From Castellaniella ginsengisoli (lineage in GTDB: Bacteria > Pseudomonadota > Gammaproteobacteria > Burkholderiales > Burkholderiaceae_B), in assembly GCF_039523235.1 (NCBI RefSeq), contig NZ_BAAAEX010000010.1: a stretch of DNA of 64,000 nucleotides. One strand, 5' to 3'. The notes beneath the pieces were generated by a model. It was given only the letters and a program-made list of their open reading frames with translations, was not told the DNA's origin and made no database searches. The position numbers and the translations under genes are program-made. Below are positions 35,695 through 44,667 of this stretch, piece by piece; positions within the stretch are counted from its first letter, which is position 1, and each line of letters begins with the position of its first letter.

Positions 35695-35724
35695 CCGGGC
35701 GCGGCCGGATCCGACCGCGCCCGG
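35695..35724. terminator. Bidirectional hairpin between convergent EamA and allA genes
   Basis: Perfect arms CCGGGCGCGG / CCGCGCCCGG enclose the self-complementary CGGATCCG, with one mismatched pair. It fills the 53-base gap between two convergent stop codons. There is no T-run, so any termination would be weak or factor-assisted. Confidence 0.5.
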
Positions 35725-35735
35725 TCGGGCTGGAT

Positions 35736-36245
35736 TCAGCCCAGCGCGGGGATGATGCTGGGTGCGTCCATCTGGACGATGTCGCAGTTCTCGCCCGGGC
35801 CGGCGCGGTCGATGATCAGAAAATCGGAGACGGCTTCCAGGCCCAGCAGCGGATGGTGCCAGACGCCGCGCGCGTAATTCACCCCCTGGTCGCCCTGGCA
35901 CAGGAACACGCGCAGGTCATCGACCGAAGGCCGGGAGGCGGGCTGCGCAACCACCACGAGATAGGGGCGACCGGAGAGCGGAATGAAGGCCTGGCTGGCC
36001 TTGGGGTGACGCTCCATCATGGTGATGGTGAACGGCAGCGTGCGCGGCAGGCCGCGGAAGATCGAGACGATGGCGCGGCCGTCTTCGCCCGGATCGATCT
36101 GCGCCAGGTCGTGGTAGCGCTCGGTGTTGCCTTCGTTGATGGTGAAATGCCGGGCCGCGTCGTCCGCCTGGATGACGTCGCCGAACGGCGCGAAGGCTTC
36201 CCGTGTGAGGGGCTCGATGGTCAGGGAGGTGATCGTGGTGGTCAT
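35736..36245 (-). CDS. allA: Ureidoglycolate lyase
   Basis: AllA splits ureidoglycolate into glyoxylate and urea, the step that feeds purine carbon into the neighbouring glyoxylate operon. The 169-residue product has LTIEPLTREAFAPFGDVIQ, FTINEGNTERYHDLA, MMERHPKASQAFIPLSG and GVNYARGVWHHPLLGLE, all hallmark AllA segments with the conserved His residues. The start at 36245 gives the standard length. It lies 85 bases after uraD on the same strand. Confidence 0.96.
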   Translation of the reverse strand: MTTTITSLTIEPLTREAFAPFGDVIQADDAARHFTINEGNTERYHDLAQIDPGEDGRAIVSIFRGLPRTLPFTITMMERHPKASQAFIPLSGRPYLVVVAQPASRPSVDDLRVFLCQGDQGVNYARGVWHHPLLGLEAVSDFLIIDRAGPGENCDIVQMDAPSIIPALG

Positions 36246-36330
36246 GGGGAAGCTCCGTGGAAAGCCCGGCGCGACGCCGGGGTCGGGCGGTGCCGGGTGC
36301 GGGGACGGCTGGCGGCTCCGGGGCGGCGGC

Positions 36331-36861
36331 TCAGGCGGCGAAACGGGCGTCGAGGCGGAAGCGCGCGATCTGCCCGATCTGGTCCAGGCACGTGGCGAAT
36401 TCGGCGTCTCTTTCATTGTGCAGCCGTTGCTCAATGGCGTCCATGATCTGGTAGCGGCTGCGCCCCTTGACGGCGATCACGAAGGGAAAACCGAACCGCT
36501 CGCGATAGGCGGCGTTCAGGCCGCGCAGGCGCTGCAGCTCTTCGGAGCTGCATTGGTCCAGTCCGGCGCCGCGCTGCTCGCTGGTCGAGTCGCTGGTCAG
36601 GGTGCCCTCGGCGGCTTCCTTGCCGGCGAGTTCCGGGTGGGCCGTGATGAGGGCGAGCTGTTCGGCCGGATCCGCCTCGTGCACCACGCGCATCATGGCC
36701 TGGTGCAGCGCGTCCACGTCGGCGAAGGGCCGGGCGGCCCAGGCGCGTGCCGGGATCCAGGGGGAGTGTTCGAAGATCGCCCCGAGTTCCCGGGAAAACT
36801 CGGCTTGGGGCAGAGAGGACAGTTCGTGCAAGGTCATGGCTGGGTGGGATGAGTGCATCAT
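36331..36861 (-). CDS. uraD: OHCU decarboxylase
   Basis: UraD converts 2-oxo-4-hydroxy-4-carboxy-5-ureidoimidazoline to S-allantoin, after uricase and HIU hydrolase. The 176-residue product has HSPWIPARAWAARPFADVDAL and LITAHPELAGKEA with the catalytic His. SEQRGAGLDQCSSEE holds the catalytic Glu, and FGFPFVIAVKGRSRYQI follows. The start at 36861 is one of two adjacent ATGs; a shorter start at 36836 is possible. It is the first gene of a uraD-allA pair divergent from a LysR gene. Confidence 0.94.
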   Translation of the reverse strand: MMHSSHPAMTLHELSSLPQAEFSRELGAIFEHSPWIPARAWAARPFADVDALHQAMMRVVHEADPAEQLALITAHPELAGKEAAEGTLTSDSTSEQRGAGLDQCSSEELQRLRGLNAAYRERFGFPFVIAVKGRSRYQIMDAIEQRLHNERDAEFATCLDQIGQIARFRLDARFAA

Positions 36862-36910
36862 GATGGAAAGTCTACGGTGTATCGCGCGCCAAATGAAGGG
36901 CGCGACGCGG

Positions 36911-36923
36911 TATAAGTGGTATA
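36911..36923. promoter_or_regulatory. TATA-N5-TATA inverted repeat (T-N11-A) between uraD and LysR
   Basis: TATAAGTGGTATA is a perfect inverted repeat with a five-base centre and fits the T-N11-A rule for LysR sites. It lies in the 134-base gap between divergent uraD and the LysR gene at 36996. It could equally be part of a promoter -10. Confidence 0.35.
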
Positions 36924-36995
36924 TGCTGTGCCGCATTCCTGGGGACGGACGGTTGCCCGAAGGCCCGCGTCCCCGCACGAACGGAGAACCCCAAG

Positions 36996-37928
36996 ATGTC
37001 GACTCGACGCGGTAGCGAGACGCTGGATACGTATCTGCTGAAGGTCTTCAGCATCCTCATGGCCGAGCGCAGCGTATCGCGCACGGCCCTGAAGCTGAAC
37101 CAGTCCCAGCCCGCCATCAGCGTGGCGCTGAAGAACCTGCGCCAGGTCCTGCAGGATCCGCTGCTGGTGCGTGAGAAAGGCGGCATGGTGCCGACCGACC
37201 GGGCGTTGGCCATCCTGGAGCACGCGCGCACGGCGCTGGCCTCGATCGACGCCATGCTGGAGGCGGGCGGCGCCTTCGACCCCGACAGCAGCCGCCAGGT
37301 CTTTCGGATCGGGTCGCCCGATTATCTTGCGCCGGCCTTCGCAGCGGCGGTGGTGACGCGCTTTCGCCGCGAGGCGCCGCATGCCCGCCTGGTGCTGCAT
37401 TCCCTGGGCCCCGATTTCGATTTCGAGCATTCGCTGGCCGAAGGCGAACTGGACGTGGTGATCGGCAACTGGCCCGAGCCGCCCGATCGCATGCACCTGT
37501 CGGTGCTGCTCGAAGACGAGATCGTATGCATGGTGGCGGCCGACCACCCGCTGGCGCGGCGCGGCATGACGCTGGAAGACTATCGGCGCGCGCCGCACGT
37601 GGTGCCGACCCCCTATTCCATCACGCAGCGAGGCATGATCGACACGGTGCTGACCTCGCTGCGCATCCAGCGCGTGGAATGCGTCGAGGCCCAGTCCTTC
37701 ATGCTGGCGCCCTACCTGCTGCCGGGCACGGATCTGGTGTTCACCACCACGCGGCATTTCGCCCGTTACTACACGGAACTGCTGCCGCTGGCGATCCTGG
37801 AGTCGCCGATCGAATTCCCGTCGATGCGGTTCTATCAGTTGTGGCATGCGCGCAATCACCATGCGCCCTCCCATCAATGGCTGCGGCACCTGCTCGGCGA
37901 CTGCGGCAGGGGATTCGGCCGGACATAG
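36996..37928 (+). CDS. LysR-type regulator next to purine-degradation genes (paralogue A)
   Basis: A 310-residue LysR protein of the NodD/PcaQ-like branch: TYLLKVFSILMAERSVSRTALKLNQSQPAISVAL is the helix-turn-helix region (core RTALKLNQSQPAISVALKN), then GMVPTDRALAILEHAR. GGAGAA precedes the ATG. It is divergent from uraD-allA and clearly paralogous to the LysR protein at 39647-40621 (shared DVVIGNW.EPP motif and RREAPHA segment). It is inferred to sense a purine breakdown product. Its stop codon lies inside the stem of the repeat hairpin at 37924. Confidence 0.9.
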   Translation: MSTRRGSETLDTYLLKVFSILMAERSVSRTALKLNQSQPAISVALKNLRQVLQDPLLVREKGGMVPTDRALAILEHARTALASIDAMLEAGGAFDPDSSRQVFRIGSPDYLAPAFAAAVVTRFRREAPHARLVLHSLGPDFDFEHSLAEGELDVVIGNWPEPPDRMHLSVLLEDEIVCMVAADHPLARRGMTLEDYRRAPHVVPTPYSITQRGMIDTVLTSLRIQRVECVEAQSFMLAPYLLPGTDLVFTTTRHFARYYTELLPLAILESPIEFPSMRFYQLWHARNHHAPSHQWLRHLLGDCGRGFGRT

Positions 37929-38057
37929 GACAGTCCACTGCGGACTGTCCTATGCCTGCCGAATCGGAGCCGCTTGCAAGCGGCGAGGTGGAGGGCTGTC
38001 ACGGTTGGAGAGTCCCTATGCCTGCCGAATCGGAGCCGCTTGCAAGCGGCGAGGTGG
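37924..38057 (+). repeat. Composite hairpin repeat element, copy 2 (between convergent LysR and NCS2 genes)
   Basis: A 13-bp stem CATAGGACAGTCC / GGACTGTCCTATG with a five-base loop contains the LysR stop codon. Two identical 41-base units follow at 37951-37991 and 38017-38057, each with TATGCCTGCCGAATCGGA, the perfect palindrome GCCGCTTGCAAGCGGC and GAGGTGG. The spacer starts with AGGGCTGTCAC. The order is the same as in copy 1 at 18969-19160, in opposite orientation. It ends eight bases before the NCS2 stop. Confidence 0.8.
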
Positions 38058-38064
38058 GGGGCTG

Positions 38065-39447
38065 CTAGATGGCCCAGCCGCCCAGGTAGAACACGGCCAG
38101 CGCGATGGCGATGGCCAGGGTGCCGACGTTCAGCTTGCGCCATTCGCCCGCGAACACGCGGCCGATCACCAGGGTGCAGAAGCCCAGCATGATGCCGGTG
38201 ACGATGTTGCAGGTCAGCACGATGAACACGGCGCACACCATGCCGGCCATGGTGTCGACCGTGTCGTCCAGGTGCAGCTTGCGTACGCCGCCCAGCATCA
38301 GCAGGCCCACGTACATCAGGGCCGGGGCGGTGGCGTAGGCCGGCACCAGGGTCGCCAGCGGCGACAGGAAGATCAGCGCCAGGAACCCCAGGCCGACGAT
38401 GGTGGCGGTCAGGCCGGTCTTGCCGCCGGCCGCCGTGCCGGCCGCCGATTCGATGTAGGCCGCCGCCGGGGCGCCGCCCAGGCCGGCCGACACGATGGAG
38501 CTGACGGAGTCCGCCGTCAGGGCGCGGCCGCCGTTGATGATCTGGCCGTTCTCGTCGAGCTGGCCGGCCTGGCCGGCCACGGCGCGGATGGTGCCGGTGG
38601 CGTCGAACACGGCGGTCATGACCAGGGCGAGGACGCTGGGGATGACCAGCGCATTGAGCGCGCCGCCGATGTCCATCGCGCCGATCAGCGAGTGCTCGCC
38701 GCCGAACGACGGCAGGGCGAACAGGCCATTGAAGGTCACGGCGGGATCCCAGATCAGGCCGACGGCCGACAGCACCAGGATCACCAGCAGGATCCCTCCG
38801 GGTACGCGCCGACGCTCCAGGCCGAAGATGGCGGCCAGGCCCACGACCGACAGCAGGGCCGGCATGGCATTGATGGCGCCCAGCGCCACCGGCAGGCCCG
38901 GGCCGGGGTTCTTCACCACCAGGCCGACTTCATTGGCGGCGATCAGCAGCAGGAACAGGCCGATGCCGATGCCGGTGCCGTGCGCGATGCCGGCCGGCAG
39001 GTTGCGCAGGATCCAACTGCGTACGCCGGTGGCGGAAATCCCCGTGAAGATCACGCCCATCAGGAAGATCGCGCCCAGGGCGACGGCGGGCGACAGGCCC
39101 TGGCCCAGGACCAGATCGAAGGCGGTGAAGGCCGTCAGCGAGATCGCGCAGCCGACGGCGATCGGCAGGTTGGCCCACAGGCCCATCAGCAGCGAGCCGA
39201 AGGCGCTGGTCAGACAGACGGCGATGAAGACCGACGAGGTGTCGAAGCCCGCCTTGCCCAGCATCGCGGGGACGACGAAGACGGAATAGACCATCGCCAG
39301 GAAGGTCGTCAGCCCGGCCAGTGTTTCCTGGCGCGCGTTGGTGCCGCGCGCCGACAACTGGAAGTGCCGTTCGAGCCAGTGCGTGGGGGATGCGGGGGAC
39401 GCGGAGGCGCCAAGTCCCGCCGGCAAAGCATGTTCCTGCTCTCTCAT
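38065..39447 (-). CDS. NCS2/AzgA-family purine permease
   Basis: A 460-residue proton-coupled nucleobase importer with about 14 hydrophobic segments. ETLAGLTTFLAMVYSVFVVPAML opens the domain. AAAYIESAAGTAAGGKTGLTA is the AzgA signature containing the substrate-binding Glu, and FDATGTIRAVAGQAGQLDENG is also AzgA-like. Guanine, hypoxanthine, adenine or xanthine are candidate substrates; the neighbouring guaD and xdh favour guanine/hypoxanthine/xanthine. It may be co-transcribed with the LysR gene 199 bases upstream. Confidence 0.9.
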   Translation of the reverse strand: MREQEHALPAGLGASASPASPTHWLERHFQLSARGTNARQETLAGLTTFLAMVYSVFVVPAMLGKAGFDTSSVFIAVCLTSAFGSLLMGLWANLPIAVGCAISLTAFTAFDLVLGQGLSPAVALGAIFLMGVIFTGISATGVRSWILRNLPAGIAHGTGIGIGLFLLLIAANEVGLVVKNPGPGLPVALGAINAMPALLSVVGLAAIFGLERRRVPGGILLVILVLSAVGLIWDPAVTFNGLFALPSFGGEHSLIGAMDIGGALNALVIPSVLALVMTAVFDATGTIRAVAGQAGQLDENGQIINGGRALTADSVSSIVSAGLGGAPAAAYIESAAGTAAGGKTGLTATIVGLGFLALIFLSPLATLVPAYATAPALMYVGLLMLGGVRKLHLDDTVDTMAGMVCAVFIVLTCNIVTGIMLGFCTLVIGRVFAGEWRKLNVGTLAIAIALAVFYLGGWAI

Positions 39448-39646
39448 GAGTGGTGTCTCCTGAATGGTTGGCGCCTTCTTGTGTCGCGGACGCTTGAGGG
39501 AGGGCCTGTTCGCGCGGATCGAGGGGGTCGATCCATGCGGACGGGTCCTGAAACCATTCTAGGGACGTGATTTCGCGCTGTGTGCGCGCCGGCCTGATGA
39601 CGATTATCAAGCCCGGATGATGTCGTCTACGTGCGTTCCTGCGGCA

Positions 39647-40621
39647 TCAGGGTTTGTCTGAATGCGGTGTGGACGCGCTCTGGAGGCCGTCGTCCAGGCT
39701 GGCCTGCAGCATGGCGGCGACCTTGGCGATGCACTGGCGCAGCCAGACGACTTCCGCGGCGCCGTGGCAGCGGCGGTGCCACAGCAGGTAGAAGCGCATG
39801 GGGGGAAAAGGCAGGGGCGAAGGCAGAATGGAGATGGGCAGATAGCGCGCGTAATGCTGGGCGAATTGCCGGCCGGTGGTGAAGATCAGGTCGGTGCGCA
39901 GCAGCATGCCGGCCACTTGGCCGAAATAAGGAATCGTCATCTGGATGTTGCGCCGCAGGCCTTGCGAGGCCAGGTGGCCGTCGATGAAGCTCTGGCGTTC
40001 GGTGACGTGTGGAAAGGGCGCCAGATGCGGCAGCTCGAGATAGTGCTTGAGCGTGAGTTCGCGATGGGCGGCCGGGTTCTGGCTGCCGATCATGCAGACG
40101 ACTTCGTCGTCGAACAGGCGCGCCATGTGCATCTGCGGCGGCGGTTCGAGCCAGTTGCCGATGACGACGTCCAGGCCGCCGTCCTCCAGGCCGCCCGCGT
40201 AGTCGTAGTCGGCATTGATCGGATGTACGATGAACTTGGCGTGCGGCGCCTCGCGGCGCAGGATCTCGGCGATGTTCGGCAGGAACATGGCATCCAGGTA
40301 ATCGGGCGCCCCCAGGTGGAATTCGCGCGTGGACCGGGCCGGATCGAAAGCCTCCGGCGGCTGGGTGATGCGTTCGATCGCGCTCAGGGCGTCGTTGGCA
40401 TGGGCCAGCAATTCCAGGCCGCGGCCGGTGGGCACCATGCCGGTCTTGCCGCGTACCAGGATCGGGTCGCCGGTGATGTCGCGCAGCCGGCGCAGGGAAT
40501 TGCTCAGGGCCGGCTGCGACAGCCCCAGCTTGATGGCGGCGCGCGAGACGCTGCGTTCGGTCAGCAGGATCTGCAGGATGCGCAGCAGATGCGTGTCCAG
40601 AGGTTCGCGAGTTCGTTGCAT
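39647..40621 (-). CDS. LysR-type regulator divergent from xdhABC (paralogue B)
   Basis: A 324-residue LysR protein: LDTHLLRILQILLTERSVSRAAIKLGLSQPALSNSL holds the helix-turn-helix (core RAAIKLGLSQPALSNSL), followed by LVRGKTGMVPTGRG. The effector domain shares GLDVVIGNWLEPPPQMHMA with paralogue A at 36996. The start at 40621 (MQRTREPLD) is preferred over a longer in-frame start at 40657 because it matches the paralogue. It is divergent from xdhA across 138 bases and likely controls xdhABC-guaD and the NCS2 permease. Confidence 0.9.
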   Translation of the reverse strand: MQRTREPLDTHLLRILQILLTERSVSRAAIKLGLSQPALSNSLRRLRDITGDPILVRGKTGMVPTGRGLELLAHANDALSAIERITQPPEAFDPARSTREFHLGAPDYLDAMFLPNIAEILRREAPHAKFIVHPINADYDYAGGLEDGGLDVVIGNWLEPPPQMHMARLFDDEVVCMIGSQNPAAHRELTLKHYLELPHLAPFPHVTERQSFIDGHLASQGLRRNIQMTIPYFGQVAGMLLRTDLIFTTGRQFAQHYARYLPISILPSPLPFPPMRFYLLWHRRCHGAAEVVWLRQCIAKVAAMLQASLDDGLQSASTPHSDKP

Positions 40622-40668
40622 CAGCCTATTATTCACGGGCGCGCCCCGCCCGTCCACCGGATGCCGGC

Positions 40669-40685
40669 ATGATAGTCCCCATCAT
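40669..40685. promoter_or_regulatory. Inverted repeat between LysR and xdhA
   Basis: ATGAT-N7-ATCAT has perfect five-base arms and sits between the divergent genes, about 75 bases before the xdhA ATG. It is a candidate operator for paralogue B; the arms are short, so chance occurrence is possible. Confidence 0.35.
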
Positions 40686-40759
40686 CCCGGGCGAATGGCT
40701 GGGGCGGTTGCGCGGTGATATCGTGGACGCAATACCTGTTCAATGAAAAGAGGGATGCG

Positions 40760-42244
40760 ATGGAGACCGATGTCATTCGTTTTCACTATCGTGGCCAGAC
40801 CCACGAAGTTTCCGGTCAGCCCACGACCCGCACCGTGCTGCAGTACCTGCGCGAGGATCTGGGCTGCATGGGCACCAAGGAAGGCTGCGCCGAGGGCGAT
40901 TGCGGCGCCTGTACCGTCATGGTGGCCGAGCCCGACGGCCAGGGCGGCGTGGCCATGCGGGCGGTGAACGCCTGCATCCAGTTCCTGCCCACGCTCGATG
41001 GCAAGGCGCTGTACACGGTCGAAGACCTGCGCCAGGAAGACGGCACGCTGCATCCTGTGCAGCAGGCCATGGTCGATTGCCACGGCTCCCAGTGCGGCTT
41101 CTGCACGCCGGGCTTCGTCATGTCCCTGTGGGGCATGTACCTGGCGCATGACCCTCAGGATCCGGCGCCCACGCGGACCGAAATCGACGACGTGCTGTCG
41201 GGCAATCTGTGCCGCTGCACCGGCTATCAGCCCATCGTGCGCGCCGCCGGCGAAATGTTCGGCTATCCGGCCGCGTCCTTCGACCGGGCGGCCCTGGCCG
41301 GCATCCTGGCGGCGCTGCAGCGCGACGGCGTGTTCACTTATACGCATGACGGCCATACCTTCCATGCGCCGCGCACCCTCGACCAACTGGCGCAACTGCG
41401 CATGGACTACCCGGACGCCCGCATCCTGGCGGGCAGCACCGACGTGGGCCTGTGGGTGACCAAGCAGTTCCGTGATCTGCCGCACCTGATCTACATCGGC
41501 CAGGTGGCCGAACTGCGCGACATCCATCTGGAAGGCGACGACTTGCTCATCGGCGCGGGCGCACTGCTGAACGATGCCTTCGACACCCTGGTCGGGCACC
41601 TTCCCGAACTGGCCGAGATGCGCCAGCGCTTCGCGTCCTTCCCGATCCGCAATGCGGGCACGTTGGGCGGCAATGTGGCCAACGGATCTCCGATCGGCGA
41701 CTCCATGCCGGGCCTGATCGCTCTGGGTTCGAGCATCATCCTGCGCCGGGGCGACCGGGTGCGCGAGATGCCGCTCGAGGACTACTACCTGGGCTACCAG
41801 AAGAACGCCTCCGAATCCGGTGAGTTCGTGCAGGGGCTGCGCGTGCCGGTGCGGGTCGAAGGCCGCCAGTTCCGCCATTACAAATTGTCCAAGCGGTTCG
41901 ATCAGGATATCTCGGCCGTGTGCGCCGCCTTTGCCGTGGTTCTGGACGAGTCCGGCGTGGCGCGCTCCGTGCGCACCGGTTTCGGCGGGGTCGCGGCCAC
42001 GCCCAGCCGGGCACGCGCCGCAGAAGCCGTTCTGCAGGGCCAGCCCTGGGACGAGGCGCGCATCCGCGCCGCGATGGACGCCCTGGACCAGGACTTCAAG
42101 CCCCTGACCGACATGCGCGCCAGCAGCGAATACCGGCGGTTGGCCTCGCGCAACCTGCTGTATCGCTTTTACCTGGAAACCGCCCCTGGGGCGCCGCTGG
42201 CGACGCATCAGGTCAGTACGGCCGTCCTGGCCGACATCGCTTGA
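40760..42244 (+). CDS. xdhA: Xanthine dehydrogenase small subunit (2Fe-2S and FAD)
   Basis: XdhA carries electrons from the molybdenum site to NAD+. The 494-residue product has the first 2Fe-2S ligands Cys36, Cys43, Cys48 and Cys51 (GCMGTKEGCAEGDCGAC). The second cluster is CGFCTPGFVMS and CRCTGYQPI near residues 112-150. From about residue 190 comes an FAD domain with ILAGSTDVGLWVTKQFR and NAGTLGGNVANGSPIGDSMP. AGAGGG precedes the ATG at 40760. It is the first gene of xdhABC-guaD. Confidence 0.96.
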   Translation: METDVIRFHYRGQTHEVSGQPTTRTVLQYLREDLGCMGTKEGCAEGDCGACTVMVAEPDGQGGVAMRAVNACIQFLPTLDGKALYTVEDLRQEDGTLHPVQQAMVDCHGSQCGFCTPGFVMSLWGMYLAHDPQDPAPTRTEIDDVLSGNLCRCTGYQPIVRAAGEMFGYPAASFDRAALAGILAALQRDGVFTYTHDGHTFHAPRTLDQLAQLRMDYPDARILAGSTDVGLWVTKQFRDLPHLIYIGQVAELRDIHLEGDDLLIGAGALLNDAFDTLVGHLPELAEMRQRFASFPIRNAGTLGGNVANGSPIGDSMPGLIALGSSIILRRGDRVREMPLEDYYLGYQKNASESGEFVQGLRVPVRVEGRQFRHYKLSKRFDQDISAVCAAFAVVLDESGVARSVRTGFGGVAATPSRARAAEAVLQGQPWDEARIRAAMDALDQDFKPLTDMRASSEYRRLASRNLLYRFYLETAPGAPLATHQVSTAVLADIA

Positions 42245-42254
42245 GGAGGCCGTC

Positions 42255-44630
42255 ATGAACATGCGCATCAACGTACCGGCCGAACTGGACCGGCTGGCCG
42301 TCGCCAACGACCGCATCCCCCGCCCCGTCGAGGGCGAGCCGGCCGCCGGCGCCGCCAGTCCGCACGAATCCGCCGTGCTGCACGTCACCGGCGAAGCTGT
42401 TTATACCGACGACATCCCCGAATTGCGCGGCACCGTCTATGCCGCGCTGGGCCAGTCGGCCAAGGCGCATGCCCGCGTGCGCGGCATGGATCTGGACGCC
42501 GTGCGCCGCGCCCCCGGCGTGATCGCCGTGCTGACGGCCCGCGACATTCCCGGCGAGAACAACTGCGGCCCGGTGGTCCACGACGATCCCCTGCTGGCCG
42601 AAGAACGGGTCCAGTACGTCGGCCAGCCGATGTTCATGGTGGTGGCGCGTTCGGTGGACGAGGCCCGCCGCGCCGCGCGCCTGGGCCAGATCGACTACGA
42701 AGAGCTGCCCCACTTGCTGACACCGGTGCAGGCCAAGCAGGCGGATTCCCGCACCTTGCCCGACATGCGCATGGTCCAGGGAGACGTCCAGGCCGCGCTG
42801 GCCGCGGCGCCGCGCCGCCTCAAGGGCACGTTCGACTGCGGCGGCCAGGAGCAGTTCTACCTGGAGGGCCAGATCGCCTACGCGATCCCGCGCGAAAAGG
42901 ACGGCATGCTGGTCTGGTGCTCCACGCAGCACCCGACGGAAATGCAGGCCGTGGTCGGCCACGCGCTGGGCTGGCACGCCCACCAGGTCCAGATCGAATG
43001 CCGGCGCATGGGCGGCGGTTTCGGCGGCAAAGAGTCCCAGTCGGCGATCTTCGCCTGCCTGGCCTCGGTGGCCGCGCACCGTCTGCAGCGGCCGGTCAAG
43101 CTGCGGGTCGATCGCGACGACGACATGATGATCACCGGCAAGCGCCACGGCTTTCATTACGATTACGAAGTCGGCTACGACGACGAAGGCCGGATCCTGG
43201 GCATGCGCCTGGACATGACGCTGCATTCCGGCTTTTCCGCCGACCTGTCCGAGGCGGTCGCCAGCCGCGCCGTCTGCCACTTCGACAATGCCTATTACAT
43301 CCCGGCGTCCGATGTGCGCGCCATGTGCGGCAAGACCCACACCCAGTCGAATACGGCCTTCCGCGGTTTTGGCGGCCCCCAAGGCGCCTTGCTGACCGAA
43401 GTCGTGATCGAACGCATCGCCCGCGACCTGGGCCGCGATCCGCTGGATGTGCGCCAGACCAACTTCTACGGCATCGAGACGCGCAACACCACGCCCTATG
43501 GCCAGGTGGTCGAGGGCAATCTGATCGAGCCGCTGGTCGCCGAGCTGGTCGCCAGTTCCGACTACCGGGCGCGCCGCCAGGCGGTCAACGAGTTCAATGC
43601 CTCCAGCCCCGTCCTGAAAAAAGGCCTGGCGCTGACGCCGGTGAAATTCGGCATTTCCTTCAACGTGCCGGCCTTCAACCAGGCGGGCGCGCTGGTGCAC
43701 ATCTACCGCGACGGTTCCGTGCTGGTGAACCACGGCGGCACGGAAATGGGCCAGGGCCTGAACACCAAGGTCGCCCAGATCGTGGCCAATACCCTGGGGC
43801 TGGACCTGGACTGCGTGCGCGTCACGGCCACCGATACCCACAAGGTCGCCAATACCTCCGCCACGGCGGCCTCCACGGGCACCGACCTGAACGGCAAGGC
43901 GGCCGAAGACGCTGCGCTGCAGCTACGCGCGCGCCTGGCCGATTTCGCCGCCCGCAAGTACGGCGGCAAGCCGGAGGATGTGGTCTTCGCCTGGCGCCAG
44001 GTCAACGTCAACGGCCGCAACATCCCGTTCGGCCAACTGGCCGACGAGGCCTATTGGGACCGCGTGCAATTGTGGTCCGACGGCTTCTATGCCACGCCGG
44101 GCATCGTCTGGGACAAGGCCACCATGCAAGGCCGGCCGTTCTACTATTTCGCCTTCGGGGCGGCGGTGTCCGAGGTCGTGGTCGATACGCTGACCGGGGA
44201 ATGGAAGCTGCTGCGCGGCGACATCCTGCACGACGTCGGGGCGTCGATCAATCCGGCCATCGATCTGGGCCAGGTCGAAGGCGGCTACATCCAGGGCATG
44301 GGCTGGCTGACCACCGAGGAGCTCTGGTGGCGCGAGGACGGCCGGCTGATGACGCATGCGCCGTCCACCTACAAGATCCCGGCCATCAGCGACTGCCCGC
44401 GCGACTTCCGCGTGCGCCTGTTCCGGACGCAGAATCTGAAGGACACCGTGCACCGTTCCAAGGCGGTGGGCGAGCCGCCGTTGCTGCACGGCATCAGCGT
44501 TTTCAATGCCATCTGCGACGCGGTCGCCGCCGCGGGCGACGGGCGGACTTCGCCCGACCTGCGGGCGCCGGCGACGCCTGAAGCCATCCTCAAGGCGGTC
44601 GAGGGCCTGCGCGCGCACGGCGCGGCCTAG
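42255..44630 (+). CDS. xdhB: Xanthine dehydrogenase molybdenum-binding subunit
   Basis: The catalytic subunit that hydroxylates hypoxanthine and xanthine to urate at the molybdenum cofactor. The 791-residue product has GEAVYTDDIPELRGTVYAALG, RRMGGGFGGKESQSA and NTAFRGFGGPQGALLTE for cofactor binding. The active-site Glu region near the C-terminus is SKAVGEPPLLHGISVFNAI. All expected motifs of the XdhB family are intact. AGGAGG lies eight bases upstream and the xdhA stop is 10 bases away. Confidence 0.97.
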   Translation: MNMRINVPAELDRLAVANDRIPRPVEGEPAAGAASPHESAVLHVTGEAVYTDDIPELRGTVYAALGQSAKAHARVRGMDLDAVRRAPGVIAVLTARDIPGENNCGPVVHDDPLLAEERVQYVGQPMFMVVARSVDEARRAARLGQIDYEELPHLLTPVQAKQADSRTLPDMRMVQGDVQAALAAAPRRLKGTFDCGGQEQFYLEGQIAYAIPREKDGMLVWCSTQHPTEMQAVVGHALGWHAHQVQIECRRMGGGFGGKESQSAIFACLASVAAHRLQRPVKLRVDRDDDMMITGKRHGFHYDYEVGYDDEGRILGMRLDMTLHSGFSADLSEAVASRAVCHFDNAYYIPASDVRAMCGKTHTQSNTAFRGFGGPQGALLTEVVIERIARDLGRDPLDVRQTNFYGIETRNTTPYGQVVEGNLIEPLVAELVASSDYRARRQAVNEFNASSPVLKKGLALTPVKFGISFNVPAFNQAGALVHIYRDGSVLVNHGGTEMGQGLNTKVAQIVANTLGLDLDCVRVTATDTHKVANTSATAASTGTDLNGKAAEDAALQLRARLADFAARKYGGKPEDVVFAWRQVNVNGRNIPFGQLADEAYWDRVQLWSDGFYATPGIVWDKATMQGRPFYYFAFGAAVSEVVVDTLTGEWKLLRGDILHDVGASINPAIDLGQVEGGYIQGMGWLTTEELWWREDGRLMTHAPSTYKIPAISDCPRDFRVRLFRTQNLKDTVHRSKAVGEPPLLHGISVFNAICDAVAAAGDGRTSPDLRAPATPEAILKAVEGLRAHGAA

Positions 44631-44667
44631 GCCCGCCCGGGACATCAAGGACAGGAGGCGCGAAGAC

